From positions 1 through 6,337 of the forward strand of contig DNAD01000087.1 in NCBI GenBank assembly GCA_003484785.1: a stretch of 6,337 bases of DNA. The letters are read 5' to 3'. The position numbers and the translations under genes are program-made. Every line of letters starts with the position of its first letter. The first letter of the stretch is position 1. Origin of the DNA: Lachnospiraceae bacterium (GTDB lineage Bacteria > Bacillota > Clostridia > Lachnospirales > Lachnospiraceae). The notes beneath the pieces are model-generated. The model did not search any database. It saw only the letters and a list, made by a program, of their open reading frames with translations, and was not told the DNA's origin. Below, in pieces: positions 4,596-6,337 of the stretch.

Positions 4596-6337
4596 ATGAA
4601 AAGGGATAATTCAAGGGGTTTAAGGTTCTTTTCCCGGTCTCTGGGCCTGGGAGTCTTATTTTCATTACTTGTCTGGAACACTTCAGAAAAGGTTTTCGCC
4701 CAAAATGAATACAGAATAAAGATCGGCGGCGCGAATGTCGGTGTATCTGACAGCTCATCGGCTGCGGGCACGGGCAGTGTGATCGAGTTTGAGGAAGGGA
4801 CCGGAGCGACCGGAAGCAGTGACAGCCTCGGAACCTCCTATTCCACGACCGAGGGTTCATCAAGCCTTTCTTCATCCGGCAGTGATTATTCAATGGACCT
4901 TACCGGAAGGATCCCGGAGGGAGTATTTGCCGGGCCTGTGGAGCTGTCCGGGAAAAATTATATAGAAGCGGAATCGGCGATAACGGGTTATGTCTCGGGA
5001 CTTCAGAGCTCCGAGATCAGCCTGTCCTGTTCACAGGGAAATACTGCCACGGTGACGGCGGGCGATCTGGGGCTTGCCTGGTCTGACAGGGATTTGATAA
5101 GCGAGGCCTTAAACCTTGGAAAATCCGGGAATATCGTTGTAAGATATAAGACCTTAAAGGATATCGAACATGATAAGAGGGTATTTCCTCTTGAGCTTTC
5201 CTGCAGCGAAAACAGTGTCAGAGCCATCGTGGAGGCGGAAGGCGAAAAATACAATGTTGCTCCGCAAAGCCCGAGGGTTAAGAGAGAGAACGGAGCCTTT
5301 ACCGTTCTGCAGGAGGGAAAGACCGGTTACGAGATAGACGTGGAGGCCTCCGTAGACAGGATAATGACGGAAATGCAGGGCTTCGAGGGCGGAAACAAGA
5401 CCATTGAGCTTGAGGTTTCGGTGACGGAGCCCAGAGGCACGGAGGAGGACTTCGCTCTTATGAAGGATGTGCTCGGTACTTACCATACCAGCTTTTCTTC
5501 TTCCGGCGCGGACCGGTCGGGAAACGTAAGGAACGGGACCAAGCTGATAAACGGAACCATGCTGTATCCGGGAGATCAGTTCTCGGTCTATAACGCGGTA
5601 AGCCCCTTTACCGAGGAAAACGGCTATTTTCTTGCAGGCTCCTACGCAAACGGCGTAGTGGTGGAGAGCCTTGGAGGCGGCATCTGCCAGGTCAGCTCTA
5701 CCCTTTATAACGCAGTTTTAAGGGCCGAGCTTCAGATAGATGAAAGGCATAATCATTCCATGATCGTAACCTATGTGGATCTTTCCTCTGACGCGGCGAT
5801 CTCCGGAACGCAGAAGGACTTTAAGTTTACGAACAATCTGGATGATCCCATATACATAGAGGGCTATACCACCGACAGCAAGGAGGTATATTTTACGATA
5901 TACGGCGTGGAAAAGAGACCTTCAAACAGGACAGTGGAATTTGAAAGCGTTGAGATATCCAGAACGGAGCCTGAGGGAGTCAATATAGTGGCAGACAGCT
6001 CACAGCCCGTGGGCCATATCAGCAGTCAGTCGGCGCATACGGGATATGTGGGGGAGCTTTGGAAGATCGTGAAGGAGAACGGGGTTGAGACCGAAAGAGT
6101 CAGGATCAATAAAAGTACCTACAGGATGACTCCAAAGACCGTATCCGTAGGCACTGCGGCTGATGATGCGGCTATCTCCGAGATGGTCAGGGCGGCTATA
6201 GCCTCCGGAGATCTGGATACGGTTAAGGGTACGATAGCCAACCTTCAGGCGGCGGCAAGAGGAGAGGTGGTGCTTCCCACTCCCGAGGAGCAGGCGGCGG
6301 CAGCGGCCCAGCTGGCGGCGGCGCAGGCTGCCCAGGC
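4596..6337 (+). CDS. Secreted VanW-domain protein (3' partial)
   Basis: The frame stays open for 580 codons to the window edge. AAGGGG at 4583-4588 supports the ATG. Residues 1-35 look like a signal peptide: a basic start with Arg10 and Arg14, a hydrophobic core LGLGVLFSLLVW and a VFA cleavage site before Gln36. Residues 51-100 are a low-complexity Ser/Gly/Thr linker. Residues about 105-285 resemble the putative peptidoglycan-binding (PG_binding_4) region usually found before VanW. The VanW domain spans about 292-430: RNGTKLINGT, PGDQFSVYN, the hallmark GGGICQVSSTLYNAVL (Cys364) and ERHNHS. Residues about 450-520 look G5-like. An Ala/Gln-rich tail begins near 562 and is cut off. VanW proteins are envelope proteins of Gram-positives with no settled biochemical role; despite the name, nothing here indicates vancomycin resistance. 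Cys145 and Cys203 are the other cysteines. Confidence 0.9.
   Translation, partial: MKRDNSRGLRFFSRSLGLGVLFSLLVWNTSEKVFAQNEYRIKIGGANVGVSDSSSAAGTGSVIEFEEGTGATGSSDSLGTSYSTTEGSSSLSSSGSDYSMDLTGRIPEGVFAGPVELSGKNYIEAESAITGYVSGLQSSEISLSCSQGNTATVTAGDLGLAWSDRDLISEALNLGKSGNIVVRYKTLKDIEHDKRVFPLELSCSENSVRAIVEAEGEKYNVAPQSPRVKRENGAFTVLQEGKTGYEIDVEASVDRIMTEMQGFEGGNKTIELEVSVTEPRGTEEDFALMKDVLGTYHTSFSSSGADRSGNVRNGTKLINGTMLYPGDQFSVYNAVSPFTEENGYFLAGSYANGVVVESLGGGICQVSSTLYNAVLRAELQIDERHNHSMIVTYVDLSSDAAISGTQKDFKFTNNLDDPIYIEGYTTDSKEVYFTIYGVEKRPSNRTVEFESVEISRTEPEGVNIVADSSQPVGHISSQSAHTGYVGELWKIVKENGVETERVRINKSTYRMTPKTVSVGTAADDAAISEMVRAAIASGDLDTVKGTIANLQAAARGEVVLPTPEEQAAAAAQLAAAQAAQ

Noticed and set aside
4316..4893. 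Two open minus-strand frames opposite the small gene, leader and VanW start
   Set aside because: Both run antisense to a well-supported signal peptide and to the microprotein, show no domain, and have atypical Arg/His/Pro-rich composition.
4596..6337. Vancomycin resistance gene
   Set aside because: VanW domains are widespread in Clostridia, and no vanHAX, vanRS or ligase gene is present; the name alone gives no support for resistance.

Overview
The window looks like chromosome of a Gram-positive anaerobe of the Clostridia, most likely Lachnospiraceae. This rests on gene content and style: a SufS-SufU pair (the Firmicutes form of the SUF pathway), strong AGGAGG-type ribosome binding sites, a secreted VanW-domain protein, and roughly balanced base composition with AGG/AGA arginine and ATA isoleucine codons throughout. 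The family placement is inference; no rRNA or tRNA is present to settle it.

Layout. Positions 2-802 hold the C-terminal two thirds of the cysteine desulfurase SufS, cut by the left window edge. It is followed after 45 bases by the sulfur-transfer partner SufU (848-1294); together they are the end of a SUF Fe-S assembly operon. Positions 1295-1510 are non-coding and unusually palindromic: three hairpins, the largest a perfect 16-bp stem directly flanked by 8-bp direct repeats, itself set inside an older inverted repeat. Next comes an AAA+ ATPase of the archaeal-ATPase/DUF234 type (1511-2986) with a changed nuclease motif, then endonuclease III (nth, 3043-3678), a [4Fe-4S] DNA repair enzyme. 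A membrane-anchored TPR-like protein of unknown function lies on the minus strand (3669-4295), and its stop codon region overlaps that of nth by 10 bases.

Divergent from this protein is a 34-residue single-pass membrane microprotein (4338-4442). A good sigma-A-like promoter for it lies partly inside the start of the minus-strand gene. A 153-base leader with a stem-loop then leads into a large secreted VanW-family protein (4596 to the right edge, 580 codons without a stop), which also runs out of the window.

How the genes fit together. SufS and SufU clearly work as a pair, and nth is a client of Fe-S assembly, but its closeness to suf may be coincidental. The microprotein, the TPR protein and the VanW protein are all membrane or envelope products clustered on the right. 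I see no strong evidence for a new multi-gene system. The best leads are the nested palindrome at 1397-1477, the 34-residue microprotein with its overlapping divergent promoter, and the altered DUF234 ATPase.
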